The translations under genes and the position numbers were made by a program. A stretch of DNA of 64,000 bases from Zanthoxylum bungeanum (lineage: Eukaryota; Streptophyta; Magnoliopsida; Sapindales; Rutaceae). Where the stretch lies: contig SKCR01033655.1 in NCBI GenBank assembly GCA_019454045.1, positions 246,065 through 310,064 on the forward strand. Direction: 5' to 3'. Under the pieces are notes generated by a model. That model did no database searches. It saw nothing but the letters and a program-made list of their open reading frames with translations, and was not told where the DNA came from. Shown here piece by piece: positions 33,073 through 46,030 of this stretch; the stretch's first letter is position 1, and the number at the start of each line of letters is the position of its first letter.

Positions 33073-35058
33073 TGTTGGGTTTCTAAGCATTTCCAAGATC
33101 AAATTAAGCAATAAAAATATGAGTGAACACTACAAGAAGTATGGCGGAATCATACTCACATTGATCAGATTGGATGCGACGAAAAAAATCTTTTCCTCCA
33201 TGGTGATGAAGCACTCGGCCAACCCAAATATATGCTCCATGGATGAATTTCAAGCTCCAAGCTTTATTTAGAAATTCCATGCCATGGGAGAAGTTTCCCT
33301 ATCACTTTTTATATACTCTTCTGAGTGTGCTAGCACATAGAAATAAATGTCACAAATCTTCCTTCTTCTTTTCATTAAATTCGGCCAAGCCAATTTTGGA
33401 GAAGAAAATATCAAAATGTCGTGAGCCATGAGGGAGAGAGGAGGGAGAAGGAGTTGTGTAATGGTTTTGGATTTTTAAAATCTAATACCAAAAATTCAAC
33501 TTCCAAAGTCAAAAAGCAAAAAGCATTAAAGCCTTCCAACAACTCCCATCAATCACAAATAGTGACAAGCATCTCATCACTCAAAGTGATGTGACTTATG
33601 TCACAAGAATGACTAATGATTTGACGCTTGACGTGACTTGTGGGCCCCACTAGATTCGAAATGCGAGCGGCCCCACAAACACTCCTGTGCTTGGGTTCGC
33701 TGATTCCGAATTAATGAATTTTCCGTTGCGACGTAATTAAATCAAATTTAATTAAATAATTATGCCTAGCAAAATTACTATTCACGTCGCAAGCGAATTA
33801 ATTCTAAATTAACTCGTTTGCCCGAATTAAAATCTCATTTTAATTCCGCTTTAAAATCCAATTTCGTTTAATATATCGGATATATTATTTTACCGATTAA
33901 TTCCAAATTAATCGTTCTCTCTCTATAATTAATATTTTATCCTAGATAAAATATCTCCATAATTAATCCTAGATTAATTTCTTTCTCTCATTTAATTAAT
34001 CTCAGATTAATAATGTGCGAGTCATACGTCATCGGTGAATCTTCAGGAAACGACCCATGAGATCCCCGGATATATTGGCAGTAAATCCGGTTATTAGACT
34101 ATCTAAATATGTACGTACCTAGTACTATATTTTTACCGATTTACAAGACATGATTGGCTTCTAGCAAAGCATCGTGCCTACCCAAATCTCCAGAAATATT
34201 CTTAAAGGAATATACGATCTATGTCAGACGTAGAATACGTAGTATTGTGTATGTCGATCCAGTATCAGTTGTCACATGTTAGGCCTAGGGCTGGGAATAT
34301 GTCTGCCCCGTACGAAACACATGTCAGATATCTGATAACTAGTCTCTATAATCGGATAAACATGACCTTGTCATAATATCCGGATAGCTGTAGCATATAA
34401 GAGCACCAGTTCCGTATCCTACGTGATCATCATCTCCACTATGACTGGAGTGATACTTCCATCTCGACATCACACCCAATACACTACTATTCTCAATATA
34501 CCTAGAAGAGGCGTACATAGAACCGGTTAAAGCCTTGGACGGCCAAAACCAAAGTATATTGATTGTCGCAAGTATTAGCGGTGCAAGTCTCAAGTTAAGA
34601 CCAAATACACCTACCCTGAAGCGGACTCCCATAGACACATAGACATACTACCAATGGGATTCCGAGGGGTCTATCCAGAGCGAAGATGTTTTCCGTACCA
34701 TCAGTAAAATACAACCTCCCATCGTACTTGCATAAGTATCCAATACTTAAATATATAAGAACTATGTCGCCATGCCCTCACAACGCGCACAAGTGCAATA
34801 CTAGTCTATTTCGTATTATCGATGTCCAATATCGATAATACTATGACTATGGATGTTTAATGATTAAACCTTTATGGATTGATACTGTCTCATATCATCT
34901 CAATCCGGAATTAATCATATGGACCTTTCATCATTTATATATCTTGGTAATCTAATTACAAATGATAAAAGAGCAATTTCCTTTGTCACATAGTTAATTT
35001 GTACAACAACACCATGATCTGTACAAATAGTGATGCTTTGGGTCATAATTGTCCAACA
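33073..35058 (-). repeat. 3' LTR of Copia B
   Basis: Plus-strand limits TGTTGGGTTTCTAAGC and GTCCAACA, about 1986 bp. It carries the LTR ORF at 34339-34638 (minus, MSMGVRFRVGVFGLNL). Confidence 0.88.
34339..34638 (-). CDS. Small conserved ORF in the Copia B 3' LTR
   Basis: 99-codon sense ORF beginning MSMGVRFRVGVFGLNLRLAP. Counterpart of 6239-6514, 42237-42536 and 55675-55983. The C-terminal third differs from copies A and C by frame change (SSHSGDDDHVGYG against FRHMEMMITQG), so only about the first 70 residues are shared by all. No known domain; function unknown and coding status doubtful. Confidence 0.22.
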   Translation of the reverse strand: MSMGVRFRVGVFGLNLRLAPLILATINILWFWPSKALTGSMYASSRYIENSSVLGVMSRWKYHSSHSGDDDHVGYGTGALICYSYPDIMTRSCLSDYRD

Positions 35059-35072
35059 ATATCTCACTTGGC
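35059..35072 (-). other. Polypurine tract of Copia B
   Basis: CAAGTGAGATATTG on the minus strand, a decayed form of the AAGTGGGAGATTG tract kept in Copia C. Confidence 0.6.
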
Positions 35073-35094
35073 CTATAGCCAATCACTCAAGTGT

Positions 35095-35336
35095 CTTACA
35101 CTTGAACTATGTACGAGTGGCTCAAACTTCTGCTGAGAAACAACTTTCGTTAGCAGATTTATAAGGTTATCATCTGATGCGATTTATTCGATCATCACAT
35201 CGCCACGATGTAGGTCTTACACCTGAACTATGTACGAGTGGCTCAAACTTCTACTGAGAAACAGCTTTCGTCAGCAGATTTATAAGGTTATCATCTGATG
35301 CGATTTATTCGATCATCACATCGACACGATGTATGA
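35095..35336 (-). repeat. 121-bp tandem duplication in Copia B
   Basis: Two adjacent units begin CTTACACTTGAACTATG (35095) and CTTACACCTGAACTATG (35216) and each run to CACGATGTA. Copia C has a single unit at the same place (about 56440-56560), so the duplication happened in or before copy B. It lies at the RNase H end of pol. Confidence 0.85.
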
Positions 35337-37600
35337 TCCGACGAATCAGATGAATCCATATGAAGTGCATATCGGATCGTTGATGAGACCGTTAATTCTT
35401 TAGCCTATGTTGTAGCCTAGCTCAGCTGCTAACAGAATTATATCTAATCTAATTAGAATTGTTTAGATCCAAAATGCTACTTTTGTTGCAACAATTGCAG
35501 TAAAGTTCGATTTTGTTGTTTATTCGGTAACAGTATCTTGCTTGGAAGATATCTAGCTCACTGTTCCGTTATTCAAACTATATAGTACCTTTTTGTGACT
35601 TATAGTCGTCTTTGTCGGTTTGGAAAATTACAGTAGTGAACCCAGTCACTTCAAGTTCTCCTTCTCCATAGTCTAAGACAGCATCCTTAGTTCATCTAAG
35701 AAACTAAGGATGTTCTTAATATCAATCCAGTGACTATCACTTGGATTGACCTGATTGTGACTTCATATGCTCAAAGCATATGAGACACCAGGTCGTGTAC
35801 ATTTATTTCAATGTACGAGTTCTCGGAGAGTACCAATAACTTTTAGATCTATCCTAGTAGATCTTTATTCCTAGAATAAAGGTTGTTTCTCTCAAGAATT
35901 CTATGGAGAATTTCCATGAAAGCCAAGCTTTCACCGATTGTTTTATGGGAATGTCATTTCCAAGAAATGATATATCATCATTATTTAGGACAATCATTTG
36001 TCAGTGCACTCCCGCTAACCTCCTTATATACACAAGAATCATATTCATTTTGAATTAAATCATACATCATTATGATTACATCAAAAAATCAGTTCCAAGA
36101 ACATAATGCTTGCTTCAATCCATACATGGATCAATTTAACTTGCAAACCCTGTTTGCTTGTTTTGGTACGATAAAATCGTTAGGATGTTGATAAACATCC
36201 TCCAAAAGGTTTCCGTTAAGGAAAATGATCTTGACGTATTGTTGCCATATTTCATAAATGAAACATGCAGCAATAGCAAGCATTATCCGAATGGAGTCAA
36301 CCATGGCAACAGGTAAAAGGATTAGTCGTAATCAACACTATGTTGATGACAATATCCTTTCTGTATATGCCTAGCTATGTGCATTTATATGTTGTCATCC
36401 ATGTATGTCTTCCTTGAAGACATTTATAATACCAATAGACACAATGTCTTATGGCACAACAACCAGTGTCCAAACATGGTCGGTATACATGGAATCCATT
36501 TCAGATAATATGGCACTTTGCCATAATAGGTAGTCGATACCTTGTATCACTTTCTCATACGTAGTTAGTTTTCTCAATAAGATTGACATCTTTATGAGGT
36601 GAGATCAGAAACCCATTCCTCCCAAGTTGTCTTCTGACTCTCTCCAACTACGCAGTTCTTGTGTATTTGAAGATTATGGTACAGATTCATCCTTGATGAA
36701 CTGCTTGTGTTTCATTAAGGAATTGGTGCCTAGAACAGTATTACTCCAATTTCCATCGAGTTTTACTATCCTCCCACTTACCACTGTATATAGGTATTCC
36801 TATTAGGAAAAACGCATGGTAAGCAACAATTATATTGTTCTCTTGTGAGATTTATAAGTACTATACTTTGGTTTCTCTAGGATAAACCACAATTAGACAC
36901 TTATCCAATTTGGGTTTTAGTTTGGAATCATCCAAACGTATACCCAGCATTCCCAAATATTCAGGAATGAGAAACCCGGTTTCTTTCCTGTTCATATCTA
37001 ATATGAATTCTGTCAAACAGATTTTCATGGAACCTTATTCAAAATAAGTATTGCACTGTTAAATGCTTATCCCTTTGAAGGAAAATGGTAGCTCAGAGCG
37101 ACTCACGATTAACCTTATCATGTCTAACAAAATTTGGTTTCTCTGTTCGGACACACCGTCAAATTGACGTGTTCCGGGAGGAGTCCTATGTGAAAGAATA
37201 ATACACTCTTTCAAGTAATTAGAGAACTTATTACTTAAGTATCTTCCATCTCGGTCTTACCGTGACGGTTTTAATACTTTAGCCGATCTATCTAACTATT
37301 TCATGTCGAAACTCTTTGATTAACTCAAAAGTTTCCGATTTATGTTTCAAAAGAAACACATAACCATAACGCGATGCCACATCCGTAAAGTTTACGAAAT
37401 ATCTCTATTCACCTCTAGCCTAGCTAGATATGGGCCCTCTCACGTCACTATGAACGAGGGCTAACAGATTGGTGGCACTTACACCTTTTACCAAGTAAAA
37501 GGTATTCTAGGCACTTTGCCCAATAAACTAGATTCGTAGACATCATTTGAGTAGAATCAAATCTGTCCTAATATCCACTCTTCAAAAGTGTGGATAAACG
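35337..37600 (-). pseudogene. Copia B integrase, RT and RNase H remnants
   Basis: Collinear with Copia C pol: RNase H at about 35337-35700, RT about 35700-36480, integrase about 36900-37600, all on the minus strand. The frame is destroyed by stops, small indels and a gap in the RT connection region (near 35740-35850). I could not read a catalytic box in frame. It is identified by nucleotide similarity to 56570-59000, not by protein motifs. Confidence 0.75.
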
Positions 37601-38146
37601 AGTCTTATCTAATTTGTCCCAGACAACACTGCCACATATAAATCTTATCTGATCAAATCAGTTTGAGCTATTAGTTTGTCATGTTATACGTTTGAGATTT
37701 ATTTATATTCAAAATATAAATACTGTTATTCACATCTAATGTGTTTATCTCAATATCATCTTTATAAAATAAAACACTTTAGTGTTCTAGAATATAAAGG
37801 TACACTCGCACTTAGATGTACTCGATATAGAGATAATGTTTCTAGTCAAACTAGTTATATTTTAACAGTTTCCTAATTTAAGTACACACCCGAAGGGCAG
37901 TTCCTAAACTTAGGTTTCTACGGTTAAAACAGTTACTGTCGTCCCGTTTATGATTCGCAGATAAATCTCATCTGAAGTCAGTATCCCGCTTATCAGTAGA
38001 TTCTACACATCAGTATCTATTTATGTACCACATTTAGTATCTAAAATCCAATTTTAATACTAGTAGTGAACATGTTTATAACAAACATACTTGAAGTCAG
38101 AGCCTTGTCCTTTCTTCTATTCCTTCATGTCTGCCTTGTCCATACG

Positions 38147-38188
38147 GCAGTCACGGTTCCAGTGACCCCGTTTGCCACAGTTTAGGCA
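38147..38188 (-). pseudogene. Intact Gag zinc knuckle within decayed Copia B gag
   Basis: On the minus strand the 14 codons read CLNCGKRGHWNRDC, a perfect C-x2-C-x4-H-x4-C nucleocapsid knuckle. It lies within gag remnants (about 38080-38650) that are otherwise broken. The same knuckle is mutated in the better-preserved Copia C, so this copy shows the family's ancestral form. Confidence 0.8.
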
Positions 38189-38899
38189 GCATCTTGGGAT
38201 ATGTTCTTTGTCTTCCTAGAAGACTGTGATGATTTTGCATTTTCCCTTTTCTATACCCAGAAGCCTTCAGCCAAGCCTTGGCCTTCTGGGATATCGAAGT
38301 AAGATGCGCCTTGAGCTTCTTGCCATATTATAATTTGTACTTCTAAGATCTAAGAATAGATCTATGAAGATCTTTCAATTTCAATATCATACTATAAGGA
38401 TCTAGTCCTTAGTTCTGATGAAGAAATTAAGGAGTCTTTGTAGTAAGCATAATGGATTAAGCACTAAAGTTATCATCACATGAATATTCCAAATATCATG
38501 TTCTACTTATTTGCTCAACTTCGAGCTTAGGCTCGAGATGTCACTCTATCAAATAGAATAATCTCTCGGTTCTCAAGACTATCCTGAGGTATTATTCCCA
38601 TTCTGAAAATTAAAGTCGTTTAAAGACATTTTCATCCAAGATTATGTTTTCAACGTTAATCTTTCAGTTTATCTTGATTCTAATAGTTCAACTATTTAAT
38701 CAACGATTTCAGGTACTATTTATATATAATGATTACTATAGTCCAACTATATAATCAACTATATTTGTAATTAGTAAAATTCAATTATATTGATTACTAT
38801 AATCCAATTATAAAATCAACTATGAATTGAAATAGTTTGAATACAGTCCAACTGTTTAATTAAAATAACATTTGTGTATTTTGACGAATAATGAAATGA

Positions 38900-40968
38900 G
38901 CCCGTATGGCAAGTATCTAAACGAAATTGCAAATTTAATACTTGCCTCCCACTATTTTTCGGTGAGCCTCTAACCCTCTGTTGAGTACTCAGGAAACCCA
39001 GTTTCCTAGTGGGCTAGGATCCCGTTAAATAACACACAATCTTGACTTTGGCCAACAAATTATATGATATTTAACTAGGTAGATCTCTAAGATCAATTGG
39101 ATCTCATCTAATTCCTAGATCCAGTAGGTGGACATCCAAGTCCGAAACATATATCCCATTTATGCCAATATATCCAATATATTCCCTAACATGTTTCCTC
39201 TGAATAAATTAAGCTTTGGCTTTGGCACAACAAACTTAATGATCCCAGTTAAGCGGAACTCATTGACCTTGGAAAGCTTCGTAATCAATGTCGATGGACA
39301 AGAAGTGATCTTGACTTTGGCCAACAAATCACAACTTGGACATGACACCGATATGGAACAAAGTCTTCATGGTTCAAACACATCCGCGACGGACAAAGGT
39401 CTTGACTTTGGCCAACAAACCAGTGCTAATCTTGGATCTTGAGTAAGAATCACTCAATGGAAGGAAAAATGTTTAATATATTTTGAGGGTTTTTCGCGTA
39501 AATTGGCAACCAATTATTATCTTTGTTAAGGTCTCATCATCATACACCCTTAAACATGCATTCTAAAATGCATAATAAGGCGTAAAAATAAAATAATAAT
39601 GATATGTGGATGGATACTTAAAACTTTGTTCCTAGAACAACTCTCTACCGGCTAGCACTATTCTAACTTCTACCCAATTACATAACACTTCTAAAGAAAC
39701 CTCATTTAGGTTGAGGGGAATAGGTGAGAAGAGAAATAAAAAGAGTTAAGAGAGATAAGGCTGGACACGCAGGTCCAATTTAATAAATTCTAAATTTATT
39801 ACAACAATTTCCAAAATTGCCCTCACCCATCTAATATCCATCCGATATGCATTATTCATACATCACATCCATGTATTCACACAAAGCATGTTATCAATCA
39901 ATCTAATCCAATTAATTAATCTGAATTTAATGACCATCCAATGTTCAAACAATGATTTGATTTGTGCGAGTCCAACTCGTTTTAAGAATAAGTACTCAAA
40001 GTATGAATTCTTGAATTATATCAAACTACAACATTAAATCCAATTTAATTCGTATTCAATATTAATTCATATATTTAATTGCAAATTAAATAACTACACT
40101 TTATTAATGAGCATATGCGATTTAGATTCTAAATCTTGTCTTAACGGGTCTCAAAGCCCGATTAACATTCAATGTCGTTTAAATTAAAGTCCAATAAGCT
40201 TTCAATTAATTTATTAAGGCATGGGCTTTGGTCAACATGGGTCAAACCCAACTACCAAGGCCCAAGTAAGGAATCACCTTTATTTGCCAAGAAACCAATT
40301 TAGGCCCATTAGGCCCAATTAAACTTAAAGGCCCAATCGTCATATTTGGACTTTATGGATATAGTTTTAGGCCCAATTGGATCCAACCAATTAACCTAAA
40401 CCAAACTTGGCCCAACCAAGCCCATTAAGCCCAAATATAACTTTACAAGCCCAATTCCAAATTTGGCCCAACTAATTAAATTACCAAAAATTCCAAATTT
40501 CATAATTTAATTAACCTAAAGTGTATAGCCATAACTAATCACATAAATCAATATTTCTAAATCATCAATTTACACAACTAATCATGCTTTAACATGTTCA
40601 ATTCATGTCCAACACAATTGAAACAAAATCAACATCATTTCATGCTTCCTTACTTATGGCAATTTAGGGTTTTCTATGTCTGATTCCGATTCCAATCCAA
40701 TTGAAACTTAAATCAACATTACCCAAGTCATTTCAACTCATCCAATGAATCAAAAAATAAAAAATCACCATGACATCTAGGGTTCAATTGTATTCGCCAA
40801 GCCAACCCAATTTGGGGAAAGTTGTTCCAAATCAATTTTCATGAAATTGATCATATACAACTTCAATTAATCATCATTCAAGCATACTCAATCAAATAAT
40901 TTCATCAAATCATGCTTAAATAGATTTTACCCAATTTTAACCCTAAATCTTTTTCATGCTTAATTAGG
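38900..40968 (-). other. Leader of Copia B, noncoding
   Basis: Corresponds to the Copia C leader at 60490-62568 and the Copia A leader. It contains three copies of CTTGACTTTGGCCAACAA (39041, 39310, 39401). A TGGGCC-rich stretch (on the minus strand) lies at 40190-40470. The plus-strand open frame at 39128-39442 is antisense and not kept in Copia C. Confidence 0.65.
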
Positions 40969-40980
40969 CTCTAGATACCA
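40969..40980 (-). other. Primer binding site of Copia B (tRNA-iMet)
   Basis: TGGTATCTAGAGC on the minus strand just inside the 5' LTR; a one-base insertion relative to TGGTATCAGAGC. Confidence 0.8.
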
Positions 40981-40981
40981 T

Positions 40982-42956
40982 TGTTGGGTTTCTAAGCATT
41001 CCCAAGATCAAATTAAGCAATGAAAACATGTGTGAACACTACAAAGAAGTATGGCGGAATCATACTCACATTGATCGGATTGGATGCGACGAAGAAAAAT
41101 CTTTTCCTCCATGGTGATGAAGCTCTCGGCCAACCTCAAATATGTGCTCCATGGATGAACTTCAAGCTCCAAGCTTTATTTAGAAATTCCATTCACATGG
41201 AGAAGTTTCCCTATCACCTTTGTATATACTCTTTTGAGTGTGCTAGCACATAGAAAGAAATGCCACAAATCTTCCTTCTCTTTTCATTAAATTCGGCCAA
41301 GCCAATTTTGGAGAAGAAAAGCTCAAAATGCCGTGAGCCATGAGGGAGAGAGGAGGGAGAAGGAGTTGTGTAATGGTTTTGGATTTTTAAAATCTAATAC
41401 CAAAAATTCAACTTCCAAAGTCAAAAAGCAAAAGGCATTAAAGCCTTCCAACAACTCCCATCAATCTCAAATAGTGACAAGCATCTCATCACTCAAAGTG
41501 ATGTGACTTGTGTCACAAGAATGACTAATGATTGACTTGTGGGCCCCACTCGATTCGAAATACGAGTAGCCCCGTAAACACTCCCGGGCACGGGTTCGCT
41601 AATTTTGAATTAATGAATTTTCTGTTAAGACATAATTAAATTCAATTTAATTAAATAATTATGTCTAGCACAATTACATTCACATCGCAAGCGAATTATT
41701 TCTAAATTAACTTGTTTGCCTGAATTAAAATCCGATTTTAATTCCGCGTCGAAATCCAATTTCGTTTAATATATCGGATATTTTATTTTACCGATTAATT
41801 CCAAATTAATCGTTCTCTCTCTATAATTAATATTTTATCCCAGAAAAATTATCCCTGTAATTAATCCTAGATTAATTTCTTTCTCTCATTTAATTAATCC
41901 CATATTAATAATGTGCGAGTCATATGTCATCGGTGAATCTTCGGGAAGTGACCCATGAGATCCCCGGATATGTTGGTAGTAAATCCGGTTATCGGACTAT
42001 CTGAATATGTACGTACCTAGTACTACATTTTTACCGATTTACAAGACATGGTTGGCTTCTAGCAAAACACAGTGCCTACCAAATTCTCCAGAAATATTCT
42101 TAAAGGAATATACGATCTATGTCAGGCGTAGTATACATAGTATTGTGTATGTCGATCCAGTATCAGATGTCAAGTGTTAGGCCTAGGGCTGGGAATGTGT
42201 CTGCCCCATACGAAACACATGTCAGATATCTGGTAACTAGTCTCTATAATCGGATAAACATAACTTTGTCATAATATCACGATAGCTGCAGCATATAAGA
42301 GCACCAGTTCCATATCCTACGTGATCATCATCTCCACTATGACTGGAGTGATACTTCCATCTCGACATCACACCCAATACACTACGATTCTCAATATACC
42401 CAGAAGAGACGTACACAGAACCGGTTAAAGCCCTGGATGACCAAAACCAAAGTATATTGATTATTGCAAGTATTAGCGGTGCAAGTCTCAGGTTAAGACC
42501 AAATACACCTACCCTGAAGCGGACTCTCATAAACACATAGACATACTACCAATGGGATTCTGAGGGGTCTATCCAGAGCGAAGCCGTTTTCCATACCATC
42601 GGTAAAACACAACCTCCAATCGCACTTGCATAAGTATCCAATACTTAAATATATGAGAACTATGCCGTCATGCCCTCACAACGCACACAAGTGCAATACT
42701 AGTCTATTCCGCATTATTGATGTCCAATATCGATAATACTACGACTAGTGATGTTTAATGATTAAACCTTTATGGATTGATACTATCTCATATCATCTCA
42801 ATCCGGAAATAATCATACGGACCTTTCATCATTTATATATCTTGGTAATCTAATTACAAATGATTAAAGGGCAATTTCCTTTGTCACATAGTTAATTTGT
42901 ACAACAACACCATGATCTGTACAAATAGTGATGCTATGGGTCATAATTGTCAAACA
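40982..42956 (-). repeat. 5' LTR of Copia B
   Basis: About 1975 bp, plus-strand limits TGTTGGGTTTCTAAGC and GTCAAACA. The LTR ORF is at 42237-42536. Confidence 0.88.
42237..42536 (-). CDS. Small conserved ORF in the Copia B 5' LTR
   Basis: 99-codon counterpart of 34339-34638, beginning MFMRVRFRVGVFGLNLRLAP. It stays open in both LTRs of an element whose coding region has lost all its frames. Unknown function; possibly chance. Confidence 0.22.
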   Translation of the reverse strand: MFMRVRFRVGVFGLNLRLAPLILAIINILWFWSSRALTGSVYVSSGYIENRSVLGVMSRWKYHSSHSGDDDHVGYGTGALICCSYRDIMTKLCLSDYRD

Positions 42957-42961
42957 CTCTA
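42957..42961. repeat. Target site duplication of Copia B, right
   Basis: CTCTA, one mismatch from CTTTA at 33068-33072. Confidence 0.65.
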
Positions 42962-45900
42962 TGGTATATAATTGTTCAATTAATTGTCTAGATCTCATTA
43001 TTATTCCAAGAATTTATTGCATAACCCATCAATATATTCATTAAGGTTTAATCGATCTTGATTATTTAAAGCAACTACAAGACTTCGATACTAGTTGTGA
43101 ATCTCAACCAAAGACTTCTAGTATAATGTTCTGTATAGCCTCACCATCTCATTCTGGTACTGTCTGATGTACTAAACCGTTGATGGCATGACCGTGCACT
43201 GGAAGAGGGTATGTATATTAAGTTAACTAACATATCGTGTTTTATATCTTCTTAGGATTTTCACAGTTTGGGCTTTCCCTCATACTATCCTTTTGTTCTC
43301 TATACTTTCATGTTCAAGAAGAATATGACATTCTTACTTTTCATCATGTAGTATCTCTCTCTTGGTATTGTTCATATCTAACGGTGATTTACGATTTCAT
43401 CAATACCAATGACATAGATTTCTCCCATCAACAGATGTATTATTTTCCTAAATTCACAATATTCCCTTTTTATTCTGTTATCTTCAAGTCTCTTATCAGA
43501 ATATAGCTATTAAGCAAATCCAGACATCATCCTGATTCTTGAAGGCACATTAACCAAATGTTCATTCCATTACAGTTTTCCTTACTTAGACAACATCTTT
43601 AATTTTGCACTCCATCTATTATGACCATTGATCAATTTTAAAATGGCACACTTAATCCCTACTCATAAAGCTAACCTCTTTGTATACACGTCATCTACAA
43701 TATCTCTAGATATCTATGGTCTATCTTAGCTCAACACTTATTCGAATGTTAACTCTCTTAAGGAGTAACCTTTTTTGGAAAACGTTTCTAATTGTCTACT
43801 TCTGGTATCCTTACGATCCAAAAAATCACTGACAACCTCATATGTAATCGATCACTACTTATCTTACACTATCTCGATTTTTAGAGAATCTCACCACCTC
43901 CTATTTGATGCTCATATTAAGGTCTGTTCTACTAATGCTTAGACTCTCTCTTTAAAAACTTGAAATAAAACTCAAAAATGTCGCCAAAGCTTCTTCTTCA
44001 CTTTTTAATAAGATATAGTACTTATGGTGGCTACTTTTTCAATGAATCCTAAGGGGTTTGGTCATATTATTCATCTCATTTGCAAACATTGTAGGCATCA
44101 CTCTAACATGTTTAGCTATTAGTTATTTATAATTGTGATGTTCTTAGATGATCCAAAATATCATGTCTAGAGTGTCTTTAATCTTCATACTTATTGATAC
44201 CATTCTAATCTAACATTCTTTCTTGGAAGAAACAATTACTCATATGTATATAACTGAATTAGTCCTTAATTCTTGATGATGGTCATTCATTCTTAATATT
44301 GTCCGTATTGAATTCTGCATGCCAAAGGATTATCATTCTATGTTTCTAGATTATACCGAAAAATTCCATGGAAATACATTAAGGTACTTAGGATAGTTGT
44401 TGTATTTTCAACTCCCCAAACCCTACTAGTGTTTGTACTAGAAGAAATCACTATAAGCAATATTTTCGAAGAAATTACTATAAGCGATATTCTCAAAATT
44501 GAGTCTACTCAGGTCTCGATCTCTTTTTCAAATAACGTACTTAATAAGTTATTTTGTAAGTTTGAGTGTCTTCAGTGGAGTTTCAAACTGATCTATAATA
44601 CCGGAGGTGCTAGAACTAAGTGGGTTATCAAAAATTAGGGATCTTTAGTAGGGGTGGTGCTAGATACTAGTTTGTGGTTGTGGTCCTCTTCATTCAGGTT
44701 TCAATCATTATAGGGTATTGTTAATAAGGGTTTTCTCATTTCCAATTACTAACATGAGATGTTATTCCAAACCCTTTTGCTGTTATTTGCTTCCCTTAAA
44801 TTGACTAAAAATTATTTATGTTTATAGATGAAGTTGGGATGGGAGGGTATGAGCATAATTCCAAGTTCTTATTATATTCTTGTTGTTATGTTACTTCTTC
44901 TTCCTTCCACAGGTAAAGACCACCCAAAGATCATAATGTAAGACTGGAATATACTAACCTTACGGTTAAATCTCGTCAATTCTTGTCCAAGCATTCTCAT
45001 CAACCACCATAATAGGAACGAAACTATATATCATTTTTCATTCTATATCAAAAGCTATTATGTAATTTATGTTTTACCTTTAGGGCTTTTATTCTTGGAG
45101 TATCACCTCTCGTGATTTCTTAAAATTCCTTTCTCACTAGTTAGTATTCTCAATGTACTAATAGTGTATCGACTCCAAATATCTTCTGATATTCTTCAAA
45201 TGATATCACTCACATTTATAATTAATATTGGTTGACGCACTAATTTTATTGGTCTAAATAAGTCCATATTTGATTAGGCCTTTCGATATATGAATCCCTC
45301 GATTCAACATTAATTCATACTTAATTAATATTTTGGTTCATTTTAAGAGATGTACTCTCATTATGATCTTCTTTTATGTATTACTCAATCAATCTAATTC
45401 TCTAATCTAAATATTCTGAACCGAGTATCATTATTGTTAACAAACTATATCCTAAAATCCTTTGTACCTTTTGCAAACATTTCTAAAATTGATAGGTGAC
45501 TAGTACTGAGTTTTGGTGGTAACTAAAAATTGAGTTGGTTTTCAAGTGTCAAATCATTGGATGATAAGGAAGTGCTAGTATTCGAAGGAAAAATAGTTAC
45601 TTATGATTGGGGTTTATTTGGCCTCTTATCGAAGAATAGTTGAAAGAAAATGAGTAGAGTCACGAATTTCTTATGAAATGATCCATTAATTTCCATTATG
45701 CTTATCAATCATAATGTAGGAGATTTATGCAATTAAGATAACTAACTTTCATCTTTGATGTCATAGCCATGTACCTTATTATTGCTTCTGCTAGATAGCT
45801 TTGTTATTCTAGATAGAATCATAGTGTGGGGGAAGATATACTCATTTTTTTGGATAGAAAAGATTTCACTGAAAGGAATATAGATATTGCCTAGTGTACC

Positions 45901-46030
45901 AAAAATGGATACTACATGAAATTTGGAGCATTACATGTGCTTTAGGTTTCATAGTTGTACGATCCAAATTTAGTTAAAGGGTAATTTCGACCTTTTGCCT
46001 CAGGCCCACAACCAAATGCACCCCCGAAAC
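42962..46030 (-). pseudogene. Probable decayed chromovirus pol, upstream of the Copia B insertion
   Basis: On the minus strand, 43000-43230 can be aligned loosely with Gypsy integrase: FSTS for FSTAYHPQ, EAIQNI for RTIQTLEDML, then LVVALNN for LIEFAYNN. That matches the tail at 32628-33072 and places Copia B inside the integrase. From about 43300 to 46030 the sequence is AT-rich with no motif I can name; the RT box was looked for and not found. A short direct repeat (GAAGAAATNACTATAAGC, near 44437 and 44468) is present. Confidence 0.35.

Larger units (their letters stand above)
33073..42956 (-). mobile_element. Copia B: complete but decayed Ty1/Copia element
   Basis: 9.88 kb, minus orientation, same family as A and C. 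It has both LTRs, a PPT at the left LTR and a tRNA-iMet primer site at the right LTR, and is flanked by near-identical 5-bp sites. The internal region (5.9 kb) keeps the order gag to RNase H but has no long ORF. By-eye comparison of the first ~245 bp of the two LTRs shows about 15-18 differences, so it is not recent. Confidence 0.9.

Noticed and set aside
39128..39442. 104-codon plus-strand ORF in the Copia B leader
   Set aside because: Antisense to the element and not preserved in the homologous Copia C leader.
42962..46030. Host gene in the 3 kb between Copia B and Copia D
   Set aside because: No ORF above about 90 codons and no exon-like pattern; the only readable hints are of Gypsy integrase.
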